Shown here piece by piece: positions 36,871 through 46,280 of a stretch of 64,000 bases of DNA (the first letter of the stretch is position 1; every line of letters starts with the position of its first letter). The stretch spans positions 156,380 through 220,379 of the forward strand of contig NZ_LBNQ01000025.1 of the NCBI RefSeq assembly GCF_001005215.1. Reading direction: 5' to 3'. The notes beneath the pieces are model-generated. The model ran no database searches. It worked only from the letters and a program-made list of their open reading frames with translations, and had not been told where the DNA came from. Source of the stretch: Lampropedia cohaerens (GTDB lineage: Bacteria; Pseudomonadota; Gammaproteobacteria; Burkholderiales; Burkholderiaceae_C). Made by a program: the position numbers and the translations under genes.

Positions 36871-37686
36871 TCAGAGCGACAAAATGGCCCGTTCGCCATC
36901 GCGGCGGCCAAGCAGACTCAACAGGTTCGACAGTGCCGGCAGATGTTCGGGCGCACTCGCGCGCGCCTCACCCTGAAAGCGCAGCCGCTGGCCCTGCCAC
37001 TGGCCCTGGCCGCTGAGCAGCAACGGTCCGGAATCGCTGCGCAGCGTCAGGCGTACCTGCTCGCCGCCCTGCATGATAAGGCGGTAGCTGCCCATGGGCG
37101 CAATCGTGGTCAGTCGCGATGTCGCATCACGCAACAGGGCTTCGATGGTGCCCTGCATCAGCGTGCGGCCCTGCACCCACTGCAGGCGCAGGTCCCGCAT
37201 CTGCAGATGCAGATCGCCACCCAGCTGCAGCGTATTGAACGGGGCGCCAAGTCCCTGCAGCAGGCTGGAAGGCCAGCGGCTCTCATGCGCGTCCACGGTC
37301 AGTTCGGCGCGCCCCCAGCCAAGACGCAAGCGCGCTTGCGTGTCCGCAGTTGCACAGCAGTCCGGGCGCATGGCCACATTCAGCCCCAGCCAGGCCGGCC
37401 GCAGCTGCCAATGCAGGCGGCCCGGCAGTGCCATGCGGTCGCGGCTGCCAGCGCCCCCTGTCAGGGTCAGTGACGCAGAACCATTCCACAACGATCCACG
37501 CGCTTGCTGTAATTGCACCCGCCCGTCGCTCGCCATGGCCAGCGCGCCAGCCAGCCAGCGCGCGGGCGCCAGCAGTACCGCGGCGAGCAACACACCGAGC
37601 AACGCGCCAGCCAGCGCCCAACCGCCATAACCGGCGCGCCTGGTCGCCATCGCCGAATGCCGGGCAATCGCTGCCGTCGCTGCCAT
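36871..37686 (-). CDS. gspN: type II secretion protein GspN
   Basis: A 271-residue inner-membrane-anchored protein of the GspN family, an accessory part of some type II secretion systems. One N-terminal span (about residues 25-47, GGWALAGALLGVLLAAVLLAPARWLAG) is followed by a periplasmic beta-rich region with repeated short strands (LQQARGSLWNGSASLTLTGG, LPGRLHWQLRPAW). The first base pair overlap with gspM (TGATG) shows translational coupling. Sequence is poorly conserved in this family; assignment rests on position plus the ARGSLWNGSA-type motif. Confidence 0.82.
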   Translation of the reverse strand: MAATAAIARHSAMATRRAGYGGWALAGALLGVLLAAVLLAPARWLAGALAMASDGRVQLQQARGSLWNGSASLTLTGGAGSRDRMALPGRLHWQLRPAWLGLNVAMRPDCCATADTQARLRLGWGRAELTVDAHESRWPSSLLQGLGAPFNTLQLGGDLHLQMRDLRLQWVQGRTLMQGTIEALLRDATSRLTTIAPMGSYRLIMQGGEQVRLTLRSDSGPLLLSGQGQWQGQRLRFQGEARASAPEHLPALSNLLSLLGRRDGERAILSL

Positions 37687-38231
37687 CACCGCGATCCATC
37701 CACCGGCAGCGCCAGCACGATCTGGCCCTTCCAGGCCACGCCGGCATCCTGCGCCACGGCCTGCTCCAGTGTCACCTGCACCGGCTGCGCACGGGCGCTG
37801 GTCTGGGTTTGCGCAAGCCACTCGGCCAGCGCCTGGGCCGGCGCGGCCTGAAAGCGCACGGTGATCCTGTCTCCTGCAAGCGTTGCCTGCGCATCACCGC
37901 CAAGCAGGCGCTGGGCACTGGCCAGAATGTCTCGATGCAACGTAGCGGCATTGGCGCTGGCACCGCTGCTGGCCACAGCCTGCTGCATCTGCAGGGCCTG
38001 CTGGCGCATGCCCTGCATCTGCTGGACTTGCCGCTCCAGTGCGGCGCGGCTGGCCGGATAGCTCTGCCAGGTCTGCCAGGCGGGCAGAATGGCCACGCGC
38101 CAGAGCAGTGCCGCAAGCACGACCAGCAACGCCACAGTCACCAGCCGGCGTTCGCGCGCAGGCATGGACTGCCAGCGTGCAGCCGCCGCAGCGCGCAAGT
38201 CCTGCCACTTCCTTGCCGTATCCGCATTCAT
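37686..38231 (-). CDS. gspM: type II secretion protein GspM
   Basis: Inner-membrane component that pairs with GspL and helps link the ATPase to the pseudopilus. The 181-residue chain has a short cytoplasmic N-terminus, one membrane span (about residues 30-50, LVTVALLVVLAALLWRVAILP), a helical stretch (about residues 57-100, Gln/Met-rich, likely coiled coil) and a ferredoxin-like periplasmic domain. The start overlaps the gspL stop by four bases (ATGA) and its stop overlaps gspN. Confidence 0.88.
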   Translation of the reverse strand: MNADTARKWQDLRAAAAARWQSMPARERRLVTVALLVVLAALLWRVAILPAWQTWQSYPASRAALERQVQQMQGMRQQALQMQQAVASSGASANAATLHRDILASAQRLLGGDAQATLAGDRITVRFQAAPAQALAEWLAQTQTSARAQPVQVTLEQAVAQDAGVAWKGQIVLALPVDGSR

Positions 38232-39481
38232 GGCGCGCGCTCCGGCACCGGCGCAATGTGCAGCCGTCCATCCTCACTCCAGAAGCTGGCGAAACCGCGC
38301 TCTGCCAACGCCGCTTGCCACTGCGCTATCGGCGCCGCAGTGGCATCCAGGCCGCCCAACACCAGCTGCTGCGCTTCGTAGGAAATGGTGCGCGGCACCT
38401 GGCCGTCTGGCAGACCGTGCACGGCCGATGCCAGCACGGCGAATGCCCCCGGCGTCAGCGCGCCGCTGAGGCGTTGTAGCCGCTGCAGTTCCTGACGCAT
38501 CTGCAAGGGCGCATCGACCACCACTGGCACCTGTGGGAAGGTGGCGCGAAAGATCTGCGTGATGCGGCTGCGCTCTTGCGCGAGATCGGCTCTTGCCTGC
38601 CAGGCCCAGACATTCAGGCCCGCCAGATTGCCAATCACCAGCACGGCCACGCCCCAGCGCGCCCAGCGCCATTGCGGCGCACGCCACACCGTCTGCAGGC
38701 CAGCGGCGGCGCCCTGCGCCAGCCTGTCGCGGCCAGAGTTGGCGAACTGAAACTGCGCCAGGCTCCAGTCAGTGGCACTGGCCTGCAGTAGCCGCTGCGC
38801 CTGCGCCAGCAACTGCACGGGGCGCTTGAGAAGGTTGTGTGCCAGCTGGTAAACCGCAGGCTCGGCATGCACGGGCTGTGACGCAGGCGTCTGCGTCACA
38901 GCCTGCAGTGCCGCTGCGGCGGGCACCAGCGGCACGCACAGCACCCCGCCCTGCATGGCAGCGCCGGTGGCGACCAGCCAGGGCGCATCCTCAGAGCCGA
39001 TGGCATGCAGTACACATCCGTCGGCGCCTTCGGCGGGAGCACTCGCGCGTGCCGGCGCAAAGGCGGGCACGATGCGATGCACGGCGATGTCGGCATCCTG
39101 CAGTTGCTGCAACTGCGCCTTCAGCCAATCGGCCCTGCATACCGCCACCCACGCCGGTGCGCCGGCTCGCGCATCGGGCGCAAGCGCAAAATGCAGCTGC
39201 GCCGGATCATCAAGCAACTGATCTTCCAGAAGCCCCGCAAGAACCGCCCGCAACCGGGCGCGATCACGCAGCGATACCTGCGGCAATGGCACCCGATGCC
39301 AGGACAGCGCCGGCGCGGGTATCACCAGCACGGTCTGCGTGCCGCGCTCAGTGCGCGGCAACAGGGCTGGCGCAGCCTGGCCACTCTCGGCCACAGTCTC
39401 GCCATCGTGCGTCAGCGCAAACGCCCACGAAGCAGGCGTGGGCGCAAACGGCAGGGGAGCTTCAAGAATCAGAGCAGACAT
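38228..39481 (-). CDS. gspL: type II secretion protein GspL
   Basis: Bitopic inner-membrane protein that binds GspE on the cytoplasmic side. The 417-residue chain has a large actin-like cytoplasmic domain (about residues 1-255), one membrane span (about residues 268-290, WGVAVLVIGNLAGLNVWAWQA) and a small ferredoxin-like periplasmic domain. The ATG at 39481 is the first in the frame that fits; the region upstream is non-coding. It is the first gene in this partial gsp operon, so a promoter should lie in the 39482-39837 gap. gspC, F, G, H, I, J and K are not in the window. Confidence 0.88.
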   Translation of the reverse strand: MSALILEAPLPFAPTPASWAFALTHDGETVAESGQAAPALLPRTERGTQTVLVIPAPALSWHRVPLPQVSLRDRARLRAVLAGLLEDQLLDDPAQLHFALAPDARAGAPAWVAVCRADWLKAQLQQLQDADIAVHRIVPAFAPARASAPAEGADGCVLHAIGSEDAPWLVATGAAMQGGVLCVPLVPAAAALQAVTQTPASQPVHAEPAVYQLAHNLLKRPVQLLAQAQRLLQASATDWSLAQFQFANSGRDRLAQGAAAGLQTVWRAPQWRWARWGVAVLVIGNLAGLNVWAWQARADLAQERSRITQIFRATFPQVPVVVDAPLQMRQELQRLQRLSGALTPGAFAVLASAVHGLPDGQVPRTISYEAQQLVLGGLDATAAPIAQWQAALAERGFASFWSEDGRLHIAPVPERAP

Positions 39482-39837
39482 GGCAAATGCCCGCAGGCCT
39501 GCAAAAGACCTGAGAGGCGGAATCACCGCGCATTGTAGGTGGTAGCCTACCTGCCCATGCCACGATGGCGGACATTGGGATGCCAACCGTTGCCAGCGCG
39601 CACTTGCCATCATTCTGACAAACTGCTGGTGTAGGAACCATTCCTTTCCAGGTCGTTGCGGTTTGAGCGATCTCCTATCATCGTCGCACGCTGCGGCAAC
39701 CCGCGCCTGGTGCTGGCAGCAGGCTTGATGGCAGCCTGGAGCGAAAGCTTACGCGCCTTTGACCCCCGGGGCACCGCTCGCGCCGAGGACGATGAAAGGG
39801 ATAAAGACCCTGTTTACGAACCGGATTGAATAGACCC
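39482..39837. other. 356-base divergent intergenic region (gspL / M23 peptidase)
   Basis: No gene seen. It must carry promoters for gspL (leftward) and the peptidase (rightward), but I cannot name clear boxes; a TATCAT at 39676-39681 is a weak -10 candidate. It holds copy 3 of the dispersed 15-mer near its right end. Confidence 0.6.
39809..39823. repeat. copy 3 of dispersed 15-mer CCTGTTTACGRWCCG
   Basis: CCTGTTTACGAACCG, ending 14 bases before the M23 peptidase start. Confidence 0.6.
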
Positions 39838-40746
39838 ATGACGACACCCATGAACGGCCGCCGCAGCGCTCACAATGGCATCCGCAAAGCACATGGCACG
39901 CGGCGGCTGGCCGTCAGCGCACTGCTGGCCGCCAGCGCCTGCGTGTTGATGACCCACTCCGCCTCCGCACGGGAAGGTGCGGTGGCCCCCGCGACGGTTG
40001 CCGTTACGTTTCCAGCCGCCGTCCAGCAGGGAGCCATGGTTCTAGGTCGGGTGCCCCCTGGCAGCCACGTGCAATACCGTGGCCGCACCCTGCGCGTGAC
40101 GGACTATGGCACGGTCGTGTTCGGAGTCGGGCGCAACGAACAGGGCCCCGCCCTCGTCGAAGTGCGCACGCCGGATGGACGCAATGTCTCGGCCAGCGTG
40201 CGTGTGACGCCACGTGACTGGCCACTGCAGCACGTCAAAGGGGTACCGCCGCAGACGACACGGCCCTCCGCCGCGAACGCCGAGCGCATCCGGCGCGAGC
40301 AGGCCGCCGTGGCAGCGGCGCGCCAGCGCAATGATGACCGGGCGGACTTCGCGCAGAAATTCATTTGGCCTGTCGAGGGGCGCATCAGCGGCCGCTTTGG
40401 TCGCGCACGCGTCTACGACGGCGTGCCCGGCACCCCGCACTCCGGGCTCGATATTGCAGCGCCGCAGGGAACGCCCGTGCGCGCTCCGGCGGCAGGCATT
40501 GTCACGTTCGCCAACGATGACCTCTTTCTCACCGGAGGTACCTTGCTGATCGATCATGGCTTTGGCATCAGCTCGAACTTCCTGCACCTCTCGCGCATCG
40601 ACGTGAAGGTCGGCGACCGGGTTGAACAAGGCCAGACCATCGCCGCCGTCGGCTCGACCGGCCGCTCCACCGGACCGCACCTGCACTGGGGTATGAACTG
40701 GTTCGACGTACGCATCGATCCGCAACTGGTCATGCAACGCCAGTAA
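39838..40746 (+). CDS. M23-family (LytM-type) peptidoglycan endopeptidase
   Basis: A 302-residue exported protein with a zinc metallopeptidase domain that cleaves peptidoglycan cross-links or activates amidases. A signal-like segment is at residues 24-45 (LAVSALLAASACVLMTHSASA). The M23 domain covers about residues 175-300, with ligands in HSGLD and HLHWG and the ATGRSTGPHLHWG-type ending (here STGRSTGPHLHWG), so it looks catalytically active. The region between is beta-rich. The ATG at 39838 is preferred; a TTG at 39826 and an ATG at 39850 are alternatives. It converges with the DUF945 gene. Confidence 0.9.
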   Translation: MTTPMNGRRSAHNGIRKAHGTRRLAVSALLAASACVLMTHSASAREGAVAPATVAVTFPAAVQQGAMVLGRVPPGSHVQYRGRTLRVTDYGTVVFGVGRNEQGPALVEVRTPDGRNVSASVRVTPRDWPLQHVKGVPPQTTRPSAANAERIRREQAAVAAARQRNDDRADFAQKFIWPVEGRISGRFGRARVYDGVPGTPHSGLDIAAPQGTPVRAPAAGIVTFANDDLFLTGGTLLIDHGFGISSNFLHLSRIDVKVGDRVEQGQTIAAVGSTGRSTGPHLHWGMNWFDVRIDPQLVMQRQ

Positions 40747-40782
40747 TTCCCGCCTCGGCAGACCTGCAGCGCCAGCTGCGCA

Positions 40783-42099
40783 TCAGTCCAGCAGCTGTCC
40801 AGGCAGCGCCGGATGCACCGGCCTGCCATTGATGCGTAACTGGGCATCGCGCACGACCCAGTCGGCACGCAGGTCGGCACCAACCTGCTCTGCCAGATGC
40901 TGCGCCACCAGATTGGCTACGCCGTCCGTACCCAGCCACCGCGTCGCCAGCGCCTGCGGCAGCTGCAGCTGCATACGCGCGTCGAGCCGGGACACCAGGC
41001 TCATCGGCAAAAACTGCAGATCAAGTGCCGTCAGCGTAGGCGCAGCCAGCTGTGCCTCGGCCTGGATTTGCCCGTCCGCGACACGCGCCTGAAGCGGCCC
41101 CAGTACCAGCGTCAGGCCATGACCAAACAGTGCCGCCGCCTGCTCGCGCAGCGCCGTCTGCTCTGCCAGTGGCAACTGCTGCATCACCGCCACACCATTC
41201 CCGACCTGCAACATGGGAACGAGCCTTGCCAACAGTGCATCGAACGTGGCAGCGTGCAGCTGGTGCAGTTGCGCCCGGGTCTGCACGGGGCCGAATTCCT
41301 CTGCGCCATACTGCGCGAAAGCAGCACTCGCCTGCATCTGCCATTGCAACCATTCCCCCTCCAAGATGGACTCCAGCGTGAACGAGGCCTCGCGCAGCTG
41401 CAGCCGGGTTGCATCCTCATCGGCGTGCGGTGCCGCGGGCCAGCCCATGTCCCAGTGCATCACATCCAGCTGGGCCTGCCCCGCGTAAAGATGCCGGCGA
41501 CCGGCGATGCGGTCGAACTGCGCCTGACCACGCAGGCCGCGCCATTGCACAGTCCCGCCTGCTCCGTCACGCCACAGCAAACCTTCCCATTCCAGCGTGC
41601 CTGTCACGTGCTGTGCCGACGCGCCGATCTGCCCCTGCGCGTGCAGGGGCTGCACCGCCACGGTTCGGCCCAGCGCATCGGTTGCAGACCATGGCTGGCC
41701 CGTCAGCGTCAGGTGCGTGTCCCCGCGCAGGCCAACGTGGGTACGCAATGCATAGTGCGGCAAGGCACCGGCTGCCAGCGCCGCATCGCCAGGCGTCGAT
41801 TGACTGTCGATGCGCGCCAGCCCAAATGCACGCCCGCCGAGCCATGGACCATGCGCGACGTGATGCACCACCATCACGGGCTCTGCCACGCCTGGCAAGG
41901 CAAGCGCCGTGCGCGCCGCAGCTCCCCGCAGGCCCCGGCGGTATTCCACCAGCTGCGCGTCAATGCCAGTCAGCGCCGAGAACTGGGCATGACCATCGCG
42001 CAGACGCTGCTCGACGGCACGCCCGATGGTCCAGGTCGCCACGCCATACGCCGCGACAAGCAGCGCAATGGCTGCCGCAATCCTGACACTTTTGGCCAC
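40783..42099 (-). CDS. DUF945 (YdgA-like) protein
   Basis: A 438-residue protein with an N-terminal membrane anchor (about residues 5-27, SVRIAAAIALLVAAYGVATWTIG) followed by the DUF945 hallmark AVEQRLRDGHAQF and a long beta-rich periplasmic part. The family role is unknown. The start is a GTG with an AAGGA site seven bases upstream, which gives an immediate membrane anchor; the upstream ATG at 42246 would add 49 residues with no such site and is rejected. It is divergent from the riboflavin synthase gene. Confidence 0.83.
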   Translation of the reverse strand: MAKSVRIAAAIALLVAAYGVATWTIGRAVEQRLRDGHAQFSALTGIDAQLVEYRRGLRGAAARTALALPGVAEPVMVVHHVAHGPWLGGRAFGLARIDSQSTPGDAALAAGALPHYALRTHVGLRGDTHLTLTGQPWSATDALGRTVAVQPLHAQGQIGASAQHVTGTLEWEGLLWRDGAGGTVQWRGLRGQAQFDRIAGRRHLYAGQAQLDVMHWDMGWPAAPHADEDATRLQLREASFTLESILEGEWLQWQMQASAAFAQYGAEEFGPVQTRAQLHQLHAATFDALLARLVPMLQVGNGVAVMQQLPLAEQTALREQAAALFGHGLTLVLGPLQARVADGQIQAEAQLAAPTLTALDLQFLPMSLVSRLDARMQLQLPQALATRWLGTDGVANLVAQHLAEQVGADLRADWVVRDAQLRINGRPVHPALPGQLLD

Positions 42100-42332
42100 C
42101 TTGCTGTCCTTCCCTCTGCGCGCGTCCAGATACCGCGCATCCGACTGCGGTCCTTGCATATACGGCATGGAGCTGGCAGCGCGTACCCTGCATGAGAAGA
42201 TCATGGACAGGATCCAAGCGGGTGCCAGCGCCATCTCTGCCGACATTGTTCCACACCAACGCGCGCCAGCCAGCCTATGATGGCGGCGCAGTTCTTACAT
42301 GCTTGCATTGATTTCGGAAAGGAAGCGTCCCC

Positions 42333-43052
42333 ATGTTCACCGGCATCATCACGGCCATCGGTCATATCCGCACTGCCGAGCCACTTGGCCCAGACGCCCA
42401 GCACGGCAAGCGCCTGACGATCCAGACGCCGCCCGGCTACCTGGACGATGTGGTGCTGGGCGACAGCATTGCCCTCAATGGTGCCTGCATGACCGTCACA
42501 GACCTGGCTGCCGACGGCCAGCACTTCACCATCGAGATCTCTGCGGAGTCGCTGCGCCTGACAGCGGGGCTGGACCAGCCCGGCGAGGTCAATCTCGAAA
42601 AGGCCCTGCGCGCGGCCGACCGCCTGGGCGGCCACATCGTCTCAGGCCATGTCGATGGGCTGGGGCGCGTGAGCCGTTTCGCCCAGGTGGGCGAAAGCCA
42701 CGAGTTGCGCATCGTCGCGCCACCGGCGCTGGCTCCCTATCTGGCCTACAAGGGCTCGATCACGGTGCAGGGCGTCAGTCTCACGGTCAACAGCGTGAAC
42801 GACACCGCCGAGGGCTGCGAGTTCAGCATCAACCTGATCGCGCACACGGTCGCCAACACCACGCTGCGGCTGCTGCGCGTGGGCAGTCTGGTGAACCTGG
42901 AAATCGACGTCATTGCGCGCTACGTGGCACGCATGCTGGGCGCGTGCGGCGGCAGTGCCTCCACTGCGGCCGCACTGCCGTACAACGTCGCGTCGCTGCT
43001 CGGAACTACTGCACCTTCTCTGCCGGAGCCTGCTCCGCGAGATGCGCCTTGA
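42333..43052 (+). CDS. ribE: riboflavin synthase, alpha subunit
   Basis: Converts two lumazine molecules to riboflavin and a pyrimidinedione. The 239-residue chain has two lumazine-binding barrels (about residues 1-97 and 98-195), starting [12 protein letters not shown], with NGACMTV in the first and [10 protein letters not shown] and GVSLTVN in the second. The C-terminal 40 residues (Gly/Ala/Ser and Pro rich) exceed the usual length and are encoded largely across the overlap with the 3' end of pyrD. AAAGGA precedes the ATG. No FMN riboswitch is seen in the short leader. It stands alone, away from other rib genes. Confidence 0.94.
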   Translation: MFTGIITAIGHIRTAEPLGPDAQHGKRLTIQTPPGYLDDVVLGDSIALNGACMTVTDLAADGQHFTIEISAESLRLTAGLDQPGEVNLEKALRAADRLGGHIVSGHVDGLGRVSRFAQVGESHELRIVAPPALAPYLAYKGSITVQGVSLTVNSVNDTAEGCEFSINLIAHTVANTTLRLLRVGSLVNLEIDVIARYVARMLGACGGSASTAAALPYNVASLLGTTAPSLPEPAPRDAP

Positions 43053-44088
43053 TGGCCTGCGCAACTTGCGGCACCAGCGCCGGGCCGCGGTAGATCAGGC
43101 CAGTGTAGATCTGCACCAGGTCCGCGCCAGCATCGATCTTCTCGATGGCATCCTCGGCATCCATGATGCCACCCACGCCGATGATGGGAAAGTCCGGCCC
43201 CAGCACCTCGCGCAGTCGCCGTACCACCTCGGTACTGGCGCGGCGCACCGGCGCGCCGCTGACACCGCCGACCTCGTCACCATCTCGAAAACGCCCCACC
43301 TCCTCATGGTTGACCGTCGTATTGGTGGCAATCACACCGTCCATGCCATGACGCTGCAGCACTTCGGCGATGACGCTGACCTGCTCGGCCGACAGGTCCG
43401 GCGCGATCTTCAGAAACATCGGCTTGTGCGGCTGCGTCTGCTTGAGCGCCTCACGGGCATCACGCAGCTGCTGCAGCAGCGCATCCAGCGATGCGTTGGA
43501 CTGCAGGTCACGCAGATTCTTGGTATTGGGCGAGCTGATGTTGACGGTGATGTAGTCCGCATGCGGGTAGACCGCCTGCAGACACGCCACGTAATCATCG
43601 GCGGCGCGCTCGATCGGCGTGGCGGCGTTCTTGCCGATGTTCAGCCCCAGGCGCATGCCGTGCAGCGGATGCCCCGGATCGGTGCGCACGCGCGACTTGC
43701 GCACGTTCTTCAGGAATGCATCCAGTCCGAGGTTGTTGAACCCCATGCGGTTGATGACGGCGGCAGCCTCGCGCACGCGAAACATGCGCGGCTTGGAGTT
43801 GCCACTTTGCGCAAACGGCGTGACCGTGCCCACTTCGATGAAACCAAACCCCATGGCGGCCAGCCCGTCGATGCAACGCGCATTCTTGTCCAGTCCGGCA
43901 GCCAACCCCACGCGGTTGGGAAACTGCAAGCCGGCGACCTGTACCGGATCATCGACGCGCTTTTGCGCATACAGGCGCTTGAGCCATCGGGAATGCTGCG
44001 TCTTGCGCACCCAGTCCAGCGTAAGGTCGTGCGCCGTCTCCGCATCCATGGCGAACAGAAAAGGACGAATCAGCGGGTACAAATCCAT
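43006..44088 (-). CDS. pyrD: dihydroorotate dehydrogenase (quinone), class 2
   Basis: Membrane-associated flavoenzyme that oxidises dihydroorotate with ubiquinone in pyrimidine synthesis. The 360-residue chain has the class 2 N-terminal helices ([21 protein letters not shown]) for membrane and quinone contact, then [18 protein letters not shown], the catalytic-loop [11 protein letters not shown] and the FMN-binding IIGVGGI. Its last 47 coding bases overlap the 3' end of the convergent ribE. It is divergent from rpiA. pyrR, pyrB and a pyrC-like gene lie 7 kb away. Confidence 0.96.
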   Translation of the reverse strand: MDLYPLIRPFLFAMDAETAHDLTLDWVRKTQHSRWLKRLYAQKRVDDPVQVAGLQFPNRVGLAAGLDKNARCIDGLAAMGFGFIEVGTVTPFAQSGNSKPRMFRVREAAAVINRMGFNNLGLDAFLKNVRKSRVRTDPGHPLHGMRLGLNIGKNAATPIERAADDYVACLQAVYPHADYITVNISSPNTKNLRDLQSNASLDALLQQLRDAREALKQTQPHKPMFLKIAPDLSAEQVSVIAEVLQRHGMDGVIATNTTVNHEEVGRFRDGDEVGGVSGAPVRRASTEVVRRLREVLGPDFPIIGVGGIMDAEDAIEKIDAGADLVQIYTGLIYRGPALVPQVAQAIKAHLAEQAPAEKVQ

Positions 44089-44154
44089 GGCGGCAAGTGT
44101 AAAGGCAATGCCCCCACGTAAGAGCAGGCATTGCGCATCTTTATCTCGCCGCTA

Positions 44155-44203
44155 CGCAAGGCATGGGCCTTGGCACATGGGCCACTGCGGCCCATGCCTT
44201 GCG
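44155..44203. repeat. 15-bp perfect inverted repeat with competing inner hairpin
   Basis: CGCAAGGCATGGGCC (44155-44169) pairs with GGCCCATGCCTTGCG (44189-44203). The 19-base loop contains a second CATGGGCC (44176-44183) that can pair instead with GGCCCATG (44189-44196) over a five-base loop, so two folds exclude each other. It lies 37 bases before rpiA. No T-run follows. Confidence 0.75.
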
Positions 44204-44240
44204 ATAATGCGGCCTTTGCCGCCATCGCACCGCCATCCCC

Positions 44241-44930
44241 ATGCAGCCTCCCCTCTCGCAAGACGCCCTCAAGGCCCAGGTCGCCCAGGCCGCCCTCGCC
44301 TATGTCCGCCCGGACACCATACTCGGCGTGGGTACCGGCTCCACCGTCAACAAGTTCATTGATGCGCTGGCGGCATCCGGCATCCGCCTGCGCGGCGCCG
44401 TCTCCAGCTCGGACGCCACGACCGCCCGGCTGCAGGCAGCCGGCATTGCCGTACTGCCGGCCGATCAGGTGCAGGCGCTGGAGTGGTACATCGACGGCGC
44501 TGATGAGATCGACGGCCAGGGCTGCATGATCAAGGGCGGTGGTGCTGCGCTGACGCGCGAGAAGATCGTCGCCGATCTGGCCGCGAAGTTCCTCTGCATT
44601 GCCGATGCCAGCAAGCGCGTACAAGTGCTGGGCACCTTTCCCTTGCCGGTCGAGGTCATCCCGATGGCGAGCGCCAACATCATTCGCCGCTTTGCCCGTC
44701 TTGGCGGGCAGGCCAGCGTCCGGCTGAATCCGCAGGGCCACCCACTGGTCACCGACAACGGCCAACACATCGTCGACGTGCGCGGCCTGCGCATCACCGC
44801 GCCGCTGGCGCTGGAAGACGAAGTCTCCGCCTGGCCGGGCGTCGTGACGGTCGGCATCTTTGCCCACCACCGCGCCAGCGTCTGCCTGCTGGGCGCCCCC
44901 CATGGCGTGCAAACCTTGCGCTTTGACTAG
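44241..44930 (+). CDS. rpiA: ribose-5-phosphate isomerase A
   Basis: Interconverts ribose 5-phosphate and ribulose 5-phosphate in the pentose phosphate pathway. The 229-residue chain has the phosphate-binding [13 protein letters not shown], the catalytic DGADEID and the [14 protein letters not shown] loop, all standard for RpiA. The start is the first ATG after the hairpin region; no strong ribosome-binding site. It is divergent from pyrD and precedes prfB. Confidence 0.95.
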   Translation: MQPPLSQDALKAQVAQAALAYVRPDTILGVGTGSTVNKFIDALAASGIRLRGAVSSSDATTARLQAAGIAVLPADQVQALEWYIDGADEIDGQGCMIKGGGAALTREKIVADLAAKFLCIADASKRVQVLGTFPLPVEVIPMASANIIRRFARLGGQASVRLNPQGHPLVTDNGQHIVDVRGLRITAPLALEDEVSAWPGVVTVGIFAHHRASVCLLGAPHGVQTLRFD

Positions 44931-45030
44931 CGACGGCTCCACCATTTGCGGGCCGCAAGGTCCGCATGCGAAAATAGTCGGCTAAACGCACGCCTTCGCT
45001 TGGCGGTGTAACATTTTTGCAACACTTTTC

Positions 45031-45061
45031 CATCGCCGCGGCAAGCCAAGCTGCGGCGATG
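45031..45061 (+). repeat. leader hairpin upstream of prfB
   Basis: A 12-bp stem: CATCGCCGCGGC (45031-45042) with GCTGCGGCGATG (45050-45061), one G-T pair, loop AAGCCAA. It ends 26 bases before the prfB start. No T-run follows, so it is not an ordinary terminator. Confidence 0.7.
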
Positions 45062-45087
45062 TTCCGTTATACACAAGAGAGAATTCC

Positions 45088-46192
45088 ATGGAAGCAGAAC
45101 GCCTCAACCAGATCGAAGCCAGTCTCGCGGACCTGCGTCAGCGCACGCAAGACCTACGGAGGTATCTTTGACTTCGATGCCAAGTTCGAACGTCTGAGAA
45201 CCGTCAACGCCAGCCTTGAGGATCCCTCGGTCTGGAACGATCCCAAGAAGGCCCAGGAGCTGGGCAAGGAAAAGAAGCTGCTGGACGGCGTCGTGCTCAC
45301 GCTGGAGCGCCTCACGCAGGAGCTGGCCGACAACAGCGAGCTGTTTGAAATGGCCAAGGCCGAGGGTGACGATGACAGCCTGGAAGCCATCGAGAACCTG
45401 GTCGAGCAGTTGCGCCCAGAGGTGGAGCAGCTGGAGTTTCGCAGGATGTTCAACCAGGAAGCAGACCCGCTCAACTGCTTCATTGACATCCAGGCAGGCG
45501 CCGGAGGCACCGAGGCCAACGACTGGGCCGCCATGCTGCTGCGCCAATATCTGAAGTACGCTGAACGCAAGGGGTTCAAGGCCACCATTGAGGACGAAAC
45601 GCCTGGCGACGTTGCCGGTATCAAGAGCGCGACGATCAAGGTAGAAGGTGAATACGCCTACGGCCTGCTGCGCACCGAGACCGGCGTGCACCGGCTGGTG
45701 CGCAAGAGTCCGTTCGACTCCTCTGGCGGGCGCCACACCAGCTTTGCCTCGCTGTTCGTCTACCCGGAGATCGACGACTCCATTGAAATCCACATCAATC
45801 CCGCAGACGTGCGCACCGACACCTACCGCGCCAGCGGTGCAGGCGGTCAGCACATCAACAAGACCGACTCGGCCGTGCGGCTGACGCACATTCCGACCGG
45901 CATCGTCGTGCAGTGCCAGGACGGGCGCAGCCAGCACAGCAACCGCGAGGTGGCCTGGCAACGCCTGCGCTCCAAACTGTACGATTACGAGATGCGCAAG
46001 CGTCAGGAGAGCCAGCAAGCGCTGGAGGACACCAAGACCGACGTCGGCTGGGGCCACCAGATCCGCAGCTATGTGCTGGACAACAGCCGCATCAAGGACT
46101 TGCGCACCAATGTGGAGATCTCCAACACCCAAAAGGTACTCGACGGCGATCTCGACCCGTTCATCGAGGCGGCGCTAAAGCAAGGCGTCTGA
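45088..46192 (+). CDS. prfB: peptide chain release factor 2, with programmed +1 frameshift
   Basis: Releases nascent protein at UGA and UAA stop codons. Translation starts at the ATG at 45088, reads 27 codons and meets an in-frame TGA at 45169-45171. A +1 slip at CTT TGA C moves reading to 45170, giving join(45088..45168, 45170..46192) and 367 residues. The RF2-specific SPF motif is at about residue 207 and the catalytic GGQ is Gly252-Gly253-Gln254. The first segment is [20 protein letters not shown] with the helical N-terminus expected. Because RF2 itself reads UGA, low RF2 favours the slip: autoregulation. A purine-rich AAGAGAGA precedes the ATG. lysS, a frequent neighbour, is absent. Confidence 0.97.
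45157..45172 (+). promoter_or_regulatory. RF2 frameshift site
   Basis: CGGAGGTATCTTTGAC: a Shine-Dalgarno-like GGAGG, the slippery CTT codon, the TGA stop and the following C, the same layout as E. coli prfB. It directs the +1 shift that joins the two prfB segments. Confidence 0.96.
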
Positions 46193-46280
46193 CCCATCCC
46201 CAAGGCACACCCGGGCGCAGGCGGGTGCGCCCGCAGCGCGGCATAAAGGCCTTTTGACGGCAGTTTCTCGCAAGAAACCT

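Noticed and set aside
42260..42332. FMN riboswitch before riboflavin synthase
   Set aside because: The leader is too short and lacks the conserved RFN-element sequences.
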